A DNA stretch of 64,000 bases from UBA8389 sp942493385 (GCA_942493385.1 OW818699.1:1178001-1242000), one strand, 5' to 3'; counted from the stretch's first letter, positions 1 through 9,746 are shown. Numbers and translations are program-made. Notes: generated from the sequence alone by a model not told the origin.

Positions 1-2007
1 TGCTTCCGTACAGATGGTGGGCAAAGGCAAAGGTCTCGTAAATGCGGTGGTACGTGGAATCCAGACTGCCATTTCACCGGCTCCGCGATTGGCCCAAGCA
101 TAAAATGGTATGGCGGAAAGACGTTTTGACTTGGTGACTATATCACCGGCTGCATTCTTTTCTGCGCTTTGTGCATTTGCTTCCAGACGAACGATGCCTC
201 TTAATTCGTCCGACTTAGTGGCAGCAATCACTTTCACATCATCGGATAGAACGGAATTCAAAACTTTGTCTTGGTTGTCATTCCATTCCAGACAATAGAC
301 GATGGGGCCGCGTTCCAAGGAAACTTTTCCTCGATCGTCCTCTACCTTATCATTGGCGACGACGCGATGAACATCCATGGGTAAGCTGATGTCAACGGTG
401 CTGCCTTTGGCCCATTTGGCGGAAAGAACCAAATAGCCCTTGTCATTGACAACTACAGGTGTTTCAATGCCGTTGACCTTTAGTTTGACAGGCGTGGTGG
501 TGGGATTCAGGTACGTATATAAGTCGCTTGGGACAGGTTTGTTCTGAGCCCATCCTGGAATGCGGACCATCAGTTTGAAAATGCCTTTTTTGGCAGGGTC
601 AATGGTCAAATGTACATCGCCGTTCCAAGGGTATCCAGTCGTTTGAGCGATGTGCACGGGTTTGCCCTTGATGGTGATGTTGGTTTCGCTTTGAACGAAA
701 AGGTTCACATAGACTGAATCGTTCTTTTGAGCGTAAACATATCCGGGAACGGATGCGACGAAACGGCACATGTTGCTTGGGCAGCAGGCACATCCGAACC
801 AAGCGCTGCGGGAGTGCTGACCAACCGATTCCAATGGGTTCGGATAAAAGAAGCGGTCGCCAGAAAGGCTGATACCAGACATGACACCATTGTACAGACT
901 GCGTTCCAACACGTCGTAATATTTTGAGTCACCATAGAGCATGAACATGCGATAGTTCCAATATACATTGGCAATGGCTGCGCATGTTTCGCAATATGCC
1001 GACATATTTGGCAATTCGTAGTTTTCACCGTATGCTTCACCGCTTCCAGTTGCACCGACACCACCAGTGATGTAGAGTTTTTTGCCCGCTACATTGTCCC
1101 AAATCTTATCAATGGCCTTGATATAGCTCTTGTCTCCGGTCAGCGCTGCCACATCGGCCATGCCTGAGTACATATAATTGGCGCGTACGGCATGTCCGAC
1201 GGCTTCGTCCTGCTCAATAACAGGTTTGTGCGTCTGGCTGTATTCGCCGCTCCGACCTTTGCCACGAAGGTCCAGGAAATATTTGGCCAAGGTGAGGTAT
1301 TCTTTTTTGCCGGTTACCCGATACATACGGGCAAGACCCATCTCAACGATTTGATGGCCGGGTTCATAAGCCAGTTTGCCTGGGCCGAATTCACGAACGA
1401 GCAAATCGGCATTTTTGATGGCGATGTCCAGAAAACTGCGTTTGCCAGTTGCCTGATAGTGTGCGCAAGCCGCTTCGAACAAGTGTCCGCTGTTGTAGAG
1501 TTCATGGCTGAGGTCAGGATCTTTTTCCCAACGCTTGGCACCTACCCAATCGTGCATTTTGGCTGGATTTCCTGCAGTTCGGGCCGTATACAAGTAACCA
1601 TCTGGTTCCTGTGCCTTGCCAATGAATTCGATCAGCGTATCCATTCGGGCTTCCAGAAAAGGATTCGGGCTGCCTGCGATGGAGTAGGAGGCTCCTTCAA
1701 TGATCTTATAAATGTCCGTGTCATCAAAGGTGAATTCGGTATTGAAGAAACCTGGAATCAGTTTCCCTGCTTTTTTAAAGTTGTCCACACGTCCTGTGAT
1801 GTAACATTGCCACAAGGCAATAGGGATGGTCACTTCCTGATTGGTTTTCAGGCGGGGTGCCCAAAATCCATCGGTCAACTTGACGGTGTTGAAAAGCACA
1901 GGGCTGATGGGGTAATCGTGACTGGCTACAGGCGCCTTCTTACCCATCATGGGCAGGGTGCATGCAATGCACAGGGAAAGCAGGAAAAGTCGGGTCTTGT
2001 TTTTCAT
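1..2007 (-). CDS. GH127-family glycosidase, probable beta-L-arabinofuranosidase (3' end beyond window)
   Basis: An open frame of 669 codons runs from an ATG at 2007 to the left edge without a stop, so the C-terminus is missing. An N-terminal hydrophobic segment (residues about 5-20) is a likely export signal. Family GH127 enzymes of the HypBA1 type release beta-L-arabinofuranose with a zinc-bound cysteine nucleophile; their zinc ligands are one Glu and three Cys. The same set is visible here: E340 and C342 in a YCETC motif, and C408-C409 in CACCPSN, so C408 is the predicted nucleophile. It starts 70 bp after the GH27 gene on the same strand and is probably co-transcribed with it. Other GH127-clan activities cannot be excluded, so the family is surer than the substrate. 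Confidence 0.9.
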   Translation of the reverse strand, partial: MKNKTRLFLLSLCIACTLPMMGKKAPVASHDYPISPVLFNTVKLTDGFWAPRLKTNQEVTIPIALWQCYITGRVDNFKKAGKLIPGFFNTEFTFDDTDIYKIIEGASYSIAGSPNPFLEARMDTLIEFIGKAQEPDGYLYTARTAGNPAKMHDWVGAKRWEKDPDLSHELYNSGHLFEAACAHYQATGKRSFLDIAIKNADLLVREFGPGKLAYEPGHQIVEMGLARMYRVTGKKEYLTLAKYFLDLRGKGRSGEYSQTHKPVIEQDEAVGHAVRANYMYSGMADVAALTGDKSYIKAIDKIWDNVAGKKLYITGGVGATGSGEAYGENYELPNMSAYCETCAAIANVYWNYRMFMLYGDSKYYDVLERSLYNGVMSGISLSGDRFFYPNPLESVGQHSRSAWFGCACCPSNMCRFVASVPGYVYAQKNDSVYVNLFVQSETNITIKGKPVHIAQTTGYPWNGDVHLTIDPAKKGIFKLMVRIPGWAQNKPVPSDLYTYLNPTTTPVKLKVNGIETPVVVNDKGYLVLSAKWAKGSTVDISLPMDVHRVVANDKVEDDRGKVSLERGPIVYCLEWNDNQDKVLNSVLSDDVKVIAATKSDELRGIVRLEANAQSAEKNAAGDIVTKSKRLSAIPFYAWANRGAGEMAVWIPRTTAFTRPLPLPTICTEA

Positions 2008-2077
2008 AATTCGATTAAAAGATAATTCAATAATTGCATTTCAAAAATACATATTTTTTATGGATTCGCTTTCCATG

Positions 2078-3295
2078 TTATTTGCTTAGTCGCACGAACC
2101 AGCCTTCATGGCCTTCCAAGGTCAGGTTGATAGGTTTATCGGTCTTGCCGATATTCTTGCCTTCCCAAATGTCGCGGATCTGATAGTTTTCACCCATTCG
2201 AAAGGCTCCCTTTTTAAAATGGTCGTCGTACACGGGATTCTTGGCCCAATCGAATTTAAGGGCAGTCTTGGTGTTGCTCCTGTTCAGGAAAAGCACGGCA
2301 GCGCCTCCGTCTGACAAAGGTTTGACAAGGATTTCCACATCGTTGATGGTCAGGTATTTGATGGCAGGTATACCCAACGTATCCTGATCGATGGCGATGG
2401 CTTCTTTGTTGCATTGAATCTTACGGATGGTTTCATCCATGTTCCTCAGGTCGTTGCCGGCCATGAGTGGGGCAGCAAGCATGCACCAGATGGCGAAATG
2501 GGACTGATATTCCTCGGTCGATTGGCCACCATTGCCTACTTCCAGCATTTCCAAATCGTTCCAATGTCCAGGACCTGCATAGTCTGTGATTTTGGTGGCA
2601 ATGTCTAATATTTGAAGGACGCCGACACCTCCCCAGTTGAATTGGCAGTCAAAGCAATCACGGATATCCGGAGAAATGCGCCAAAGTTGGCCAATGCCTT
2701 TGCCCCATTCCCAAGGTTTGTTTTCTCCCCATTCGCAGATGCTCAGGATGATGGGGCGTCCGCAAACTCTCAACGCATCGCTCATGGTTTTATAAGCGGC
2801 CTTGGCGTTTTGCTCTTCGCTGTAACACCAGTCGTATTTTAAGTAATCCACACCCCATTCGGCATATTGGCGGGCATCTTGAAATTGATAACCTCTGCTA
2901 CCCGGTCGTGACTGGCAAGTCTTGCTTCCAGCACAAGAGTAAATGCCGAATTTAAGTCCAAGGCTATGAACGTAATCGGCCAACGCTTTCATGCCATGTG
3001 GAAATCGTGTTGAATCTGGAACGATGTTGCCCTTGGCATCGCGAGCCACTTGCCAGCAATCATCGATGACCACATATTGATAACCGGCATCCTTCATACC
3101 AGAAGAAACCATATTGTCGGCCATTTGTCGAATGAGTGAATCGCTTACATTGCAGCCGAACTTGTTCCAGCTGTTCCAACCCATGGGTGGAGTAGGAGCT
3201 TGTTTGTCAAAAGCCGTAGGTGTTTGAGGGGGACGAGCAAATGAAAGCATAGGAAGAAAGAGTGCCGCTAAAAGAAGGGTCTGTAATTTTCTCAT
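2078..3295 (-). CDS. GH27 alpha-galactosidase
   Basis: 405 residues with an N-terminal signal peptide (residues 1-20). The protein opens with the GH27 signature PPMGWNSWNKFGC and has a VIDDCW strand, a YLKYDWC segment carrying the predicted nucleophile D155, and WRISPD with the predicted acid/base D210. A GHWNDLEML stretch and a small C-terminal beta domain follow. The family hydrolyses terminal alpha-galactosides (or alpha-N-acetylgalactosaminides, or beta-arabinopyranosides in some members); alpha-galactosidase is the usual activity in Bacteroidota. It is the first gene of a GH27-GH127 unit and is transcribed away from the hybrid two-component gene at 3604, its likely regulator. Export to the periplasm is inferred from the signal peptide. 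Confidence 0.92.
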   Translation of the reverse strand: MRKLQTLLLAALFLPMLSFARPPQTPTAFDKQAPTPPMGWNSWNKFGCNVSDSLIRQMADNMVSSGMKDAGYQYVVIDDCWQVARDAKGNIVPDSTRFPHGMKALADYVHSLGLKFGIYSCAGSKTCQSRPGSRGYQFQDARQYAEWGVDYLKYDWCYSEEQNAKAAYKTMSDALRVCGRPIILSICEWGENKPWEWGKGIGQLWRISPDIRDCFDCQFNWGGVGVLQILDIATKITDYAGPGHWNDLEMLEVGNGGQSTEEYQSHFAIWCMLAAPLMAGNDLRNMDETIRKIQCNKEAIAIDQDTLGIPAIKYLTINDVEILVKPLSDGGAAVLFLNRSNTKTALKFDWAKNPVYDDHFKKGAFRMGENYQIRDIWEGKNIGKTDKPINLTLEGHEGWFVRLSK

Positions 3296-3603
3296 ATTTC
3301 AAGGTGTTTTCAATGGAGTTTGTTCTGAATGTAAAGAAACTCCGAAAATCTGCAATACGCTGTTAAAAAAATCCATATTGATGCAAGAATATTCTAAACG
3401 ATGGGAAGGCGTTTAGATGTGCTTGTCTTGTAAAAAATTGACTGTTAGGGGTCTGTAATTCTGTCGCTCTCTTTTTGGAGTATTGTAGCATGAATGTTTC
3501 CAATTACCATCTGGGTTTTTTTTAAAAATTGGTCAAATATTTCGAGGATTAAGACGATATTTAACAACTTAAAAACTAGTTGCACAGATTACTTTAAAGT
3601 TCT
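3296..3603. other. Divergent intergenic region between GH27 and the hybrid sensor gene
   Basis: 308 bp, AT-rich, without a plausible gene. It must hold the promoters of both the GH27-GH127 unit and the hybrid sensor gene and, if the sensor acts locally, its AraC-type binding site. I found no full match to the Bacteroides promoter consensus and no clear direct-repeat operator by eye. Confidence 0.6.
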
Positions 3604-6600
3604 ATGAAAAAGACGTATCTAACAGGATTTCTGACATTCATGCTGCTGCTCTGCAGTACAACGGCATTCGGAATCAACCTGCGTTTCAAGCACTATATGG
3701 TGGAAGACGGCCTTTCTTCCAATACCGTTCGTTGCGTATTGCAGGACAAGAAAGGCTTTATCTGGATAGGTACGGAAGGTGGCTTGAACCGCTTTGACGG
3801 ACTGACTTTTCGTAATTTCCTCAATATTGCCGGTGATACGACTTCTCTTGGGAACAATTATGTCTATACCTTGCTGGAAGATGCCAAATCAAACCTTTGG
3901 ATAGGAACCGACCATGGTGTGAGCATATTCAATCCAAGGTCGGAACGATTCCACGGTTTTCGTACAAAAACGACCAGTGGTACTGCAATTACCACCAATG
4001 TGCAAGAGATCACGCTCGATGCCGACTCCTGTCTTTGGTTTGCTACGATGGGTCAGGGTGTTTTCAGGTATGATCCCCGGAAGGATTTGCTCGAACAATA
4101 TTCTCCAAATGGCAATGATCCTTTCTTTATGAAATATACCCATTATGTCTATGCCGATAAAAACGGTCGTATTTGGGTGAGCAGCAATCAACGAGGCGCT
4201 CCAGTATGGTATTTCGATGCGGTAACCAAACGGTTCAAGGTTCCTGCTTTTTTTGAATACTTGAAGTCTCAGAAAGACATATCCGTTCATCGATTGATTG
4301 AAGATGATGCACAACGATTCTGGTTGGGAACTTGGGAAGATGGTATCTGTTCGATGGCAAATTCGGCGGGAGTCTTTCGAAACTTTCTTTCTCCTCGAAC
4401 CGGGACCGGAATCCTGCACGTCCATTCCATGTTGGAATACGCTCCGGGTCAGGTCATGGTGGGTACGGACGACGGGCTGGCATGCATTGATACACAGACT
4501 GGAAATTATGATTTGTTTACGGGTAAAGAAGACGATGAAAAGGGCATTTCCGACAAGTTTATCTATCCCATTTACAAAGATAGGGAGGGTGGCATCTGGA
4601 TTGGGACGTATTATGGTGGACTGAACTATGTGCTTCCCAACAGCAACTTCTTTGAACATTACCAACATTCCGATTATGCCAATTCAGTAGGAGGAAACGT
4701 CATCGGAAAATTTTGCCCCGATCCAGCTGGTAATCTATGGATAGCCTCGGACGACGGAGGTCTGAGCTATTTCAATACCGAAACCGGAAAGTTTACGAAC
4801 TACAGACCCGAAAAAGGTAAGAACAGTCTGTCTTATCACAACGTTCATGCACTGTGTCTTGACGGAAACAATCTCTGGGCAGGTACGTATTCGGGAGGTC
4901 TGAATTTGTTGGACCTCAAGACCAAGCAATTTAAGAAATACACGTTCGAACCCGGTAACAAAGAGTCCTTGTCCAGCTCCAGCATTTACTCCGTATATAA
5001 GGACAAACGTGGCGTTTTATGGGTCGGGACAACCATGGGCATCGACGTGTACGATGTTGCTCTTGACAACTTTCACCGGATTCGCCCCATCAATGCCAGT
5101 ACCATTGACATTCGTGAAGATGCGCAAGGAAATGTTTGGTTTGCAACTTGGGGTGATGGACTGTATCGGTATGATTCTAAAAAACGTAGCTGGAAACATT
5201 TCCAGAATGAAGTAGGAGATCCGGGCTCCATTACAGACAATCAAGTGAATTGTCTTTCCATTGATGAGCACAATCAGCTCTGGGTGGGAACCGGTAACGG
5301 ATTATGCCGGTACGATTACAAAACAGGGAAATTCTTCCGCATTTCCCTGAAGTTGAAAAGCAGACTGGTCTGTGATATCCTCCCAGACCGAGGTTTCCTA
5401 TGGATCACCACTACCAATGGCCTGATTCGACTGAATCCTACAGACAATACGTTCAAGACTTTTACCAAAAGCGATGGTTTGCAAAGCGATCAGTTCAACC
5501 TCAAGTCGGCAGTCAAGATGAAAAATGGTAAAATCTATGTCGGGACAGCCAATGGTTTTAATTCATTTTATCCAGACAATCTGAAAGAAAATACCAGTGT
5601 TCCCCCTGTCGTAATTACCAGTTTGCAGATTCTCAATGAAAACGTACCCATCGGGGACCATTCTGTCTTGAAGCAATCTGTTTCCAGTACCGATAAGATC
5701 ACACTTTCTTGGAAACAAAACATAGTTAGCATCGAGTTTGCTGCTTTAAGTTTCGCCGCTCCCATCAAAAATCAATATGCCTATAAACTCGAAGGTTTTG
5801 ATGAAGACTGGGTTTATGTAGGCAATGAACGGAAGGCCACGTACACCAATCTCCCAGCCGGAAAATACGTTTTCCGTGTGAAGGCTTCCAACAACGATGG
5901 ACTGTGGAACGAAGAAGGCACCAGTTTGAAAATCGTTGTCAAACCACCTTTCTGGTTCAGCACCTTCTTTATTCTGCTCTATATTGTGCTTGCAATTTTC
6001 GGATTGTATCGATTGTACCTTTGGTTTCTGCACCGGAATGAACGGCGACACGATGAAGAACTACAGCAGATCTATGCACAAAAAGAAAAAGAAATTTACG
6101 ATGCCAAGATCAACTTCTTCACCTTCGTCGCCCATGAGATTCGAACACCTGTTTCGCTCATCGTAGGTCCTCTGGAGAGGATGCTGAAGGGGAAGGACCT
6201 ACCAGCCAGCATCACGGACAATTTGACCATCGTAGACCGAAATGCCCGCCGTTTGGTATTTTTGGTGAACCAACTGCTTGATTTTCGTAAGGTCGAGCAA
6301 AAAGCCATGGCGATGCATTTCAATCACCTAAATCTTTCTGAACTGCTCATTGGTGTTCTGGATGGTTTCTTTCCCTTCCTCGGAGAGAAGGAGTTGCACA
6401 TCAAAAGAGAAGGAATTCAACCTGATATATTTGCTACTGTCGATTCGGACGCTTTTGTAAAGGTGGCCACCAATTTGCTTAGCAATGCGACCAAATATGC
6501 GGTCGATGTGGTCGAGGTATCCTTATCCGTTTCACCCGATGATAAGGATTACATCGTTCTGACAGTCAAGGATGATGGCCCTGGAATTCCGCCTGAGGAA

Positions 6601-7647
6601 CAGGAACATATTTTCAAGCCGTTCTACCAAGTAAATGGTACCAATCAGCCTGGCACAGGAATCGGACTGTCGTTGCTGAAGTTGCTTGTCGATGCGCACC
6701 ACGGCTATGTTCGAATTAAAAATGCGGCCGGAGCCGTATTCAGTGTCATCTTGCCGATTGAACAGGATGCCGATGCCTTTGCCAAAGCGGAAGGATTCCT
6801 GGATGGCCCAGACAGTCACATGGAGGAGCCCCATCCCCTCGAAAATGTCGCCGTATCAAATTCCGCACCCGTCATGCTGGTGGTGGAAGACAATGCAGAC
6901 ATGCGGAGTTTTATCTGTCAGAGCTTTTCAGAAAAGTTCAGGATGTTGGAAGCTGAAGACGGTCGTGCTGCTCTGCTGCTATTGGATTCGAACGAAGTGG
7001 ATCTCATCATTTCCGATTTGATGATGCCTGAAATGGATGGTCTGGAATTATGCCGAGAACTTCATAAGAACATCATGCGCAGCCATATTCCCATGGTTTT
7101 GCTGACGGCAAAGACCGATATGGCCACCAAAATTGAAGCCATGAAGCTCGGTGCCGACGTGTATATGGAGAAACCCTTCTCCATAGAGCTGTTGATGGCG
7201 CAGGTTGACAATTTGCTGGAATCCAGACATAAACTTAGGAAACGTTATACGGAATTGCCCTTTGTGCCCTTGAACTCGATTGCAGGTAACAGTGCGGATG
7301 AGGCTTTCCTGGCCAAAATCAATCAGATTGTGGAAGCTAATTTCTCCAATGTGGATTTCTCCATTCAGGAATTGGCCGAGCAATTGTTTGTGAGCCGTTC
7401 TGGACTTTTTGTAAAGATCAAGAGTTTGGTCGGGATTACTCCCAATGAATTCATTCAATTGGTTCGACTCAAGAAAGCCGCGCAGCTAATCAGAGAAAAC
7501 AGGTACCGAATCAACGAGGTTTGCTACATGGTGGGTTTCAACAATCCGTCCTACTTCTCCAAATGTTTCCAAAAACAATTTGGCAAACTGCCCAAGGATT
7601 TCAGAAATCCAGGAAAGGAACACCCGATGGATCAGGAAACAGAATGA
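3604..7647 (+). CDS. Hybrid two-component system sensor/regulator (HTCS)
   Basis: 1347 residues combining a full two-component pathway in one inner-membrane protein. In order: signal peptide (1-23), a long periplasmic sensor of Reg_prop-type beta-propeller repeats (motifs such as GFIWIGTEGGLNRFD, about 25-680), a Y_Y_Y domain (about 690-780), a transmembrane helix (about 785-807), a histidine kinase with H844 in AHEIRTP and ATP-lid motifs NLLSNATKYA and DDGPGIP, a receiver with phospho-acceptor D1138 in ISDLMMPEMDG, and a C-terminal AraC-type DNA-binding domain (about 1240-1340). HTCS proteins bind oligosaccharide breakdown products in the periplasm and activate nearby polysaccharide utilisation genes. 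Here the divergent GH27-GH127 unit is the obvious target. The ligand (arabino- or galacto-oligosaccharide) is inferred only from those neighbours. Confidence 0.96.
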   Translation: MKKTYLTGFLTFMLLLCSTTAFGINLRFKHYMVEDGLSSNTVRCVLQDKKGFIWIGTEGGLNRFDGLTFRNFLNIAGDTTSLGNNYVYTLLEDAKSNLWIGTDHGVSIFNPRSERFHGFRTKTTSGTAITTNVQEITLDADSCLWFATMGQGVFRYDPRKDLLEQYSPNGNDPFFMKYTHYVYADKNGRIWVSSNQRGAPVWYFDAVTKRFKVPAFFEYLKSQKDISVHRLIEDDAQRFWLGTWEDGICSMANSAGVFRNFLSPRTGTGILHVHSMLEYAPGQVMVGTDDGLACIDTQTGNYDLFTGKEDDEKGISDKFIYPIYKDREGGIWIGTYYGGLNYVLPNSNFFEHYQHSDYANSVGGNVIGKFCPDPAGNLWIASDDGGLSYFNTETGKFTNYRPEKGKNSLSYHNVHALCLDGNNLWAGTYSGGLNLLDLKTKQFKKYTFEPGNKESLSSSSIYSVYKDKRGVLWVGTTMGIDVYDVALDNFHRIRPINASTIDIREDAQGNVWFATWGDGLYRYDSKKRSWKHFQNEVGDPGSITDNQVNCLSIDEHNQLWVGTGNGLCRYDYKTGKFFRISLKLKSRLVCDILPDRGFLWITTTNGLIRLNPTDNTFKTFTKSDGLQSDQFNLKSAVKMKNGKIYVGTANGFNSFYPDNLKENTSVPPVVITSLQILNENVPIGDHSVLKQSVSSTDKITLSWKQNIVSIEFAALSFAAPIKNQYAYKLEGFDEDWVYVGNERKATYTNLPAGKYVFRVKASNNDGLWNEEGTSLKIVVKPPFWFSTFFILLYIVLAIFGLYRLYLWFLHRNERRHDEELQQIYAQKEKEIYDAKINFFTFVAHEIRTPVSLIVGPLERMLKGKDLPASITDNLTIVDRNARRLVFLVNQLLDFRKVEQKAMAMHFNHLNLSELLIGVLDGFFPFLGEKELHIKREGIQPDIFATVDSDAFVKVATNLLSNATKYAVDVVEVSLSVSPDDKDYIVLTVKDDGPGIPPEEQEHIFKPFYQVNGTNQPGTGIGLSLLKLLVDAHHGYVRIKNAAGAVFSVILPIEQDADAFAKAEGFLDGPDSHMEEPHPLENVAVSNSAPVMLVVEDNADMRSFICQSFSEKFRMLEAEDGRAALLLLDSNEVDLIISDLMMPEMDGLELCRELHKNIMRSHIPMVLLTAKTDMATKIEAMKLGADVYMEKPFSIELLMAQVDNLLESRHKLRKRYTELPFVPLNSIAGNSADEAFLAKINQIVEANFSNVDFSIQELAEQLFVSRSGLFVKIKSLVGITPNEFIQLVRLKKAAQLIRENRYRINEVCYMVGFNNPSYFSKCFQKQFGKLPKDFRNPGKEHPMDQETE

Positions 7648-8397
7648 TTATTCTTCAAAGCTGAGCAATTCAAAATTCGTACCGTCAAAACTGGCGTAGG
7701 TAAAGAGCCGGAACCAATCTCCCAAGATGATGATCCGGCTTTTTGCTGACAGCATGAGGTCAAGCAGGATGTGGCGGTGCCCGTAGATGTAAAAATCGGG
7801 GGCGTCGGCAGCCTTAACGGCTAGGTGCTTCTTTGAAAACTGAATGAGGTATTCTTTGTCCTCACCCAGATAGGTTTCTGGGTTGTATTCCCGTTTCATC
7901 CGACTGTGTCTGGCCCATTTCAGTCCGAAACTTAGGCCAAGGTCAGGGTGAAGCCACTTAAACAATTTTTGGTTGACCTTGCTGTGAAAAATGCCACGAA
8001 GTACTCGGAACTGTTTTGATGGATCTCCCAGTCCGTCGCCATGGGCCAGATAGAACTTCTTGCCTTGAATGACCACCTCTGTATCCTGAAAATAAACGAC
8101 TACGCCCAGCTCTTGCTGAACGTAGTCGAACAACCAGATATCGTGGTTTCCCGCAAACCAATAGACCGGAATGCCGCCGTCGGTGAATTCTGCGATTTTT
8201 CCAAAAAAACGGGCATAGCCTTTGGGTACAGCCTGTTTGTATTCAAACCAAAAATCGATCATGTCGCCCATCAGGTAAAGGGCTTCACAATCCGGCTTGA
8301 TGCTGTCCATCCAGCGGACCAGCTTCTTCTCGTTGGCCAGTTTGTCTTGCAAGGCCCAGGAGCCCAAGTGCGCATCCGACACGAAATAGGTCTTCAT
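7648..8397 (-). CDS. lpxH: UDP-2,3-diacylglucosamine diphosphatase LpxH
   Basis: 249 residues of a calcineurin-like metallophosphoesterase with the LpxH pattern of metal-binding motifs: SDAHLG near the N-terminus, GDMIDFWFEY, GNHD, HGDG and a C-terminal YGHRH. LpxH cleaves UDP-2,3-diacylglucosamine to lipid X and UMP in lipid A synthesis, at the inner face of the cytoplasmic membrane. It lies 10 bp downstream of the DUF59 gene on the same strand and is probably in one unit with it. Its stop codon abuts, without a spacer base, the stop of the convergent HTCS gene. Confidence 0.9.
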   Translation of the reverse strand: MKTYFVSDAHLGSWALQDKLANEKKLVRWMDSIKPDCEALYLMGDMIDFWFEYKQAVPKGYARFFGKIAEFTDGGIPVYWFAGNHDIWLFDYVQQELGVVVYFQDTEVVIQGKKFYLAHGDGLGDPSKQFRVLRGIFHSKVNQKLFKWLHPDLGLSFGLKWARHSRMKREYNPETYLGEDKEYLIQFSKKHLAVKAADAPDFYIYGHRHILLDLMLSAKSRIIILGDWFRLFTYASFDGTNFELLSFEE

Positions 8398-8407
8398 GCT
8401 TGAGGGT

Positions 8408-8725
8408 TTAAAGGAATCCCAGTTCCAGTTTCGCTTCTTCGCTCATCATGTCCTTGTCCCAAGCAGGGTCAAACACCAAGTTGATGGTTAGGTTCTTGAC
8501 ACCTTCCACGGATTCGACTTTCATTCGGACATCTTCCAGGATGAAATCGGCGGCGGGGCAGTTGGGAGCGGTGAAGGTCATTTCCAGGAAGACTTCGCCT
8601 TCTTCGGGAACTTCAATCTTGTAAATCATCCCAAGGTCGTAAATGTTGACTGGGATTTCTGGGTCGTACACGGTTTTGAGCATGCGTACGATGGCTTCTT
8701 CTATCGTTAATAAGGGATTGTTCAT
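8408..8725 (-). CDS. DUF59/MIP18-family Fe-S cluster assembly protein
   Basis: 105 residues, the usual length for a stand-alone DUF59 domain. The region PEIPVNIYDLGMIY and a TFTAPNCPAAD segment with the conserved cysteine are typical of the SufT/MIP18 group, which takes part in iron-sulfur cluster maturation in the cytoplasm. There is no adjacent suf operon; the downstream neighbour is lpxH. A TATCTTTG box (minus strand, 8742-8749) just upstream of the start at 8725 fits a Bacteroides -7 element, without a clear -33 partner. Confidence 0.87.
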   Translation of the reverse strand: MNNPLLTIEEAIVRMLKTVYDPEIPVNIYDLGMIYKIEVPEEGEVFLEMTFTAPNCPAADFILEDVRMKVESVEGVKNLTINLVFDPAWDKDMMSEEAKLELGFL

Positions 8726-8776
8726 TGTTGTGGGTTTTGAACAAAGATAGGGGTTTTTCTTAAAAGTGCACGTTTC

Positions 8777-9508
8777 TTACAGTTTGCCTTCGTCCGCGTA
8801 GCTGTAATAACTGCTTTCGCTGAAAACAAGGTGGTCGGTCAATTGCATGTCCAGATTCTGGCAAGCCAGTTTCAGCTTTTGGGTAATCTTGTCGTCGCAA
8901 GAGCTGGGATAGGGGTTGCCGGAGGGGTGGTTGTGGCAAAGCACCACGGAGGAAGCCAATTTGCCAAGGGCGTGTTTCAATACGATTTTCGGATCGACCG
9001 TGGTTTCTGAAACACCACCGTGGCTGATGCGTACCGTGTCGATGATGCGGTGCTGGTTGTTCATGAGCAACACCCAGAATTCTTCGTGGTCGAGGTCAGC
9101 CATTTTCGAATGAAACAATTCATAAATATCCCTGCTGTTGCGAATTTGAACCCGCTTCACGACGTCTGAGGTTCGTCGACGTTTTCCAATCTCGAGGGCT
9201 GCGGCTATGGTCACCGCTTTGACTGGCCCGATGCCGTGAAACCGACTGCACATCGTTTCAATGCTGAACTTGCCCAATTCATTGAGGTTGTTGTTGGCGG
9301 CTCCCAAAATGCGTTTGGCCAGATCGACGGCGCTCTCCTTAGTAGTGCCTGAACCCAACAGGATGGCCAGTAATTCGGCATTACTGAGCGATTCCGCACC
9401 ATTTTTCATCATTTTTTCTCTAGGCCTGTCGTCAAGCGCCCATTCCCGGATGCTGAACCGGCTTTCTGACTGCTCCTCCTTCTCAAATGCAACTTCGTCT
9501 TCTTTCAT
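8777..9508 (-). CDS. radC: RadC-family JAMM/MPN protein
   Basis: 243 residues. An N-terminal helix-hairpin-helix-like UPF0758 region (about 20-110) is followed by a JAB/MPN metalloprotease-like domain with the metal motif CHNHPSGNP and a following Asp. The family name comes from an early DNA-repair claim for E. coli RadC that was later withdrawn; the biochemical role is unsettled. A TATCTTTG box on the minus strand (9531-9538) sits about 20 bp upstream of the ATG at 9508. A foldback element separates it from efp. Confidence 0.93.
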   Translation of the reverse strand: MKEDEVAFEKEEQSESRFSIREWALDDRPREKMMKNGAESLSNAELLAILLGSGTTKESAVDLAKRILGAANNNLNELGKFSIETMCSRFHGIGPVKAVTIAAALEIGKRRRTSDVVKRVQIRNSRDIYELFHSKMADLDHEEFWVLLMNNQHRIIDTVRISHGGVSETTVDPKIVLKHALGKLASSVVLCHNHPSGNPYPSSCDDKITQKLKLACQNLDMQLTDHLVFSESSYYSYADEGKL

Positions 9509-9621
9509 TCATCTTTGTTTTAGTTTTCAACAAAGATACAATAAAATAACATAAAAGAAATATAAAACAACAAAAAAAAGGTGTATTAAAAATAATGCAC
9601 CACTCTTTTAAATCGCACTGA

Positions 9622-9746
9622 AAGATGTTTCAATAGAGTGCCAAGGTCAAGGCGCAGATTACGAGAAACCCCGGAGCGTACTTAAAGTACGTGAGGAGTT
9701 GCGAGTGAGCTGCAACGCAGAGATTGGTGCTCTATTGAGACATCTT
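9622..9746. repeat. 125-nt imperfect foldback (palindromic) element
   Basis: Two 23-nt outer arms, 9622-9644 and 9724-9746, are reverse complements with three mismatches. Inside lie further partly complementary stretches and a 15-nt central palindrome at 9677-9691 (CGTACTT-A-AAGTACG). The whole segment can fold as one long cruciform or hairpin. It begins 3 bp after the efp stop codon and is followed by an AT-rich tract before radC. It has no open frame of note. It may be a REP-like or miniature mobile element, or the efp terminator; sequence alone does not decide. Confidence 0.8.

Noticed and set aside
1192..2025. Plus-strand open frame of 277 codons opposite the GH127 gene
   Set aside because: The minus strand here encodes the GH127 protein with intact zinc and catalytic residues; the plus frame has no recognisable motif and is a shadow.
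3889..4668. Minus-strand open frame of 259 codons
   Set aside because: Opposite the HTCS propeller repeats; repetitive coding sequence readily gives long shadow frames.
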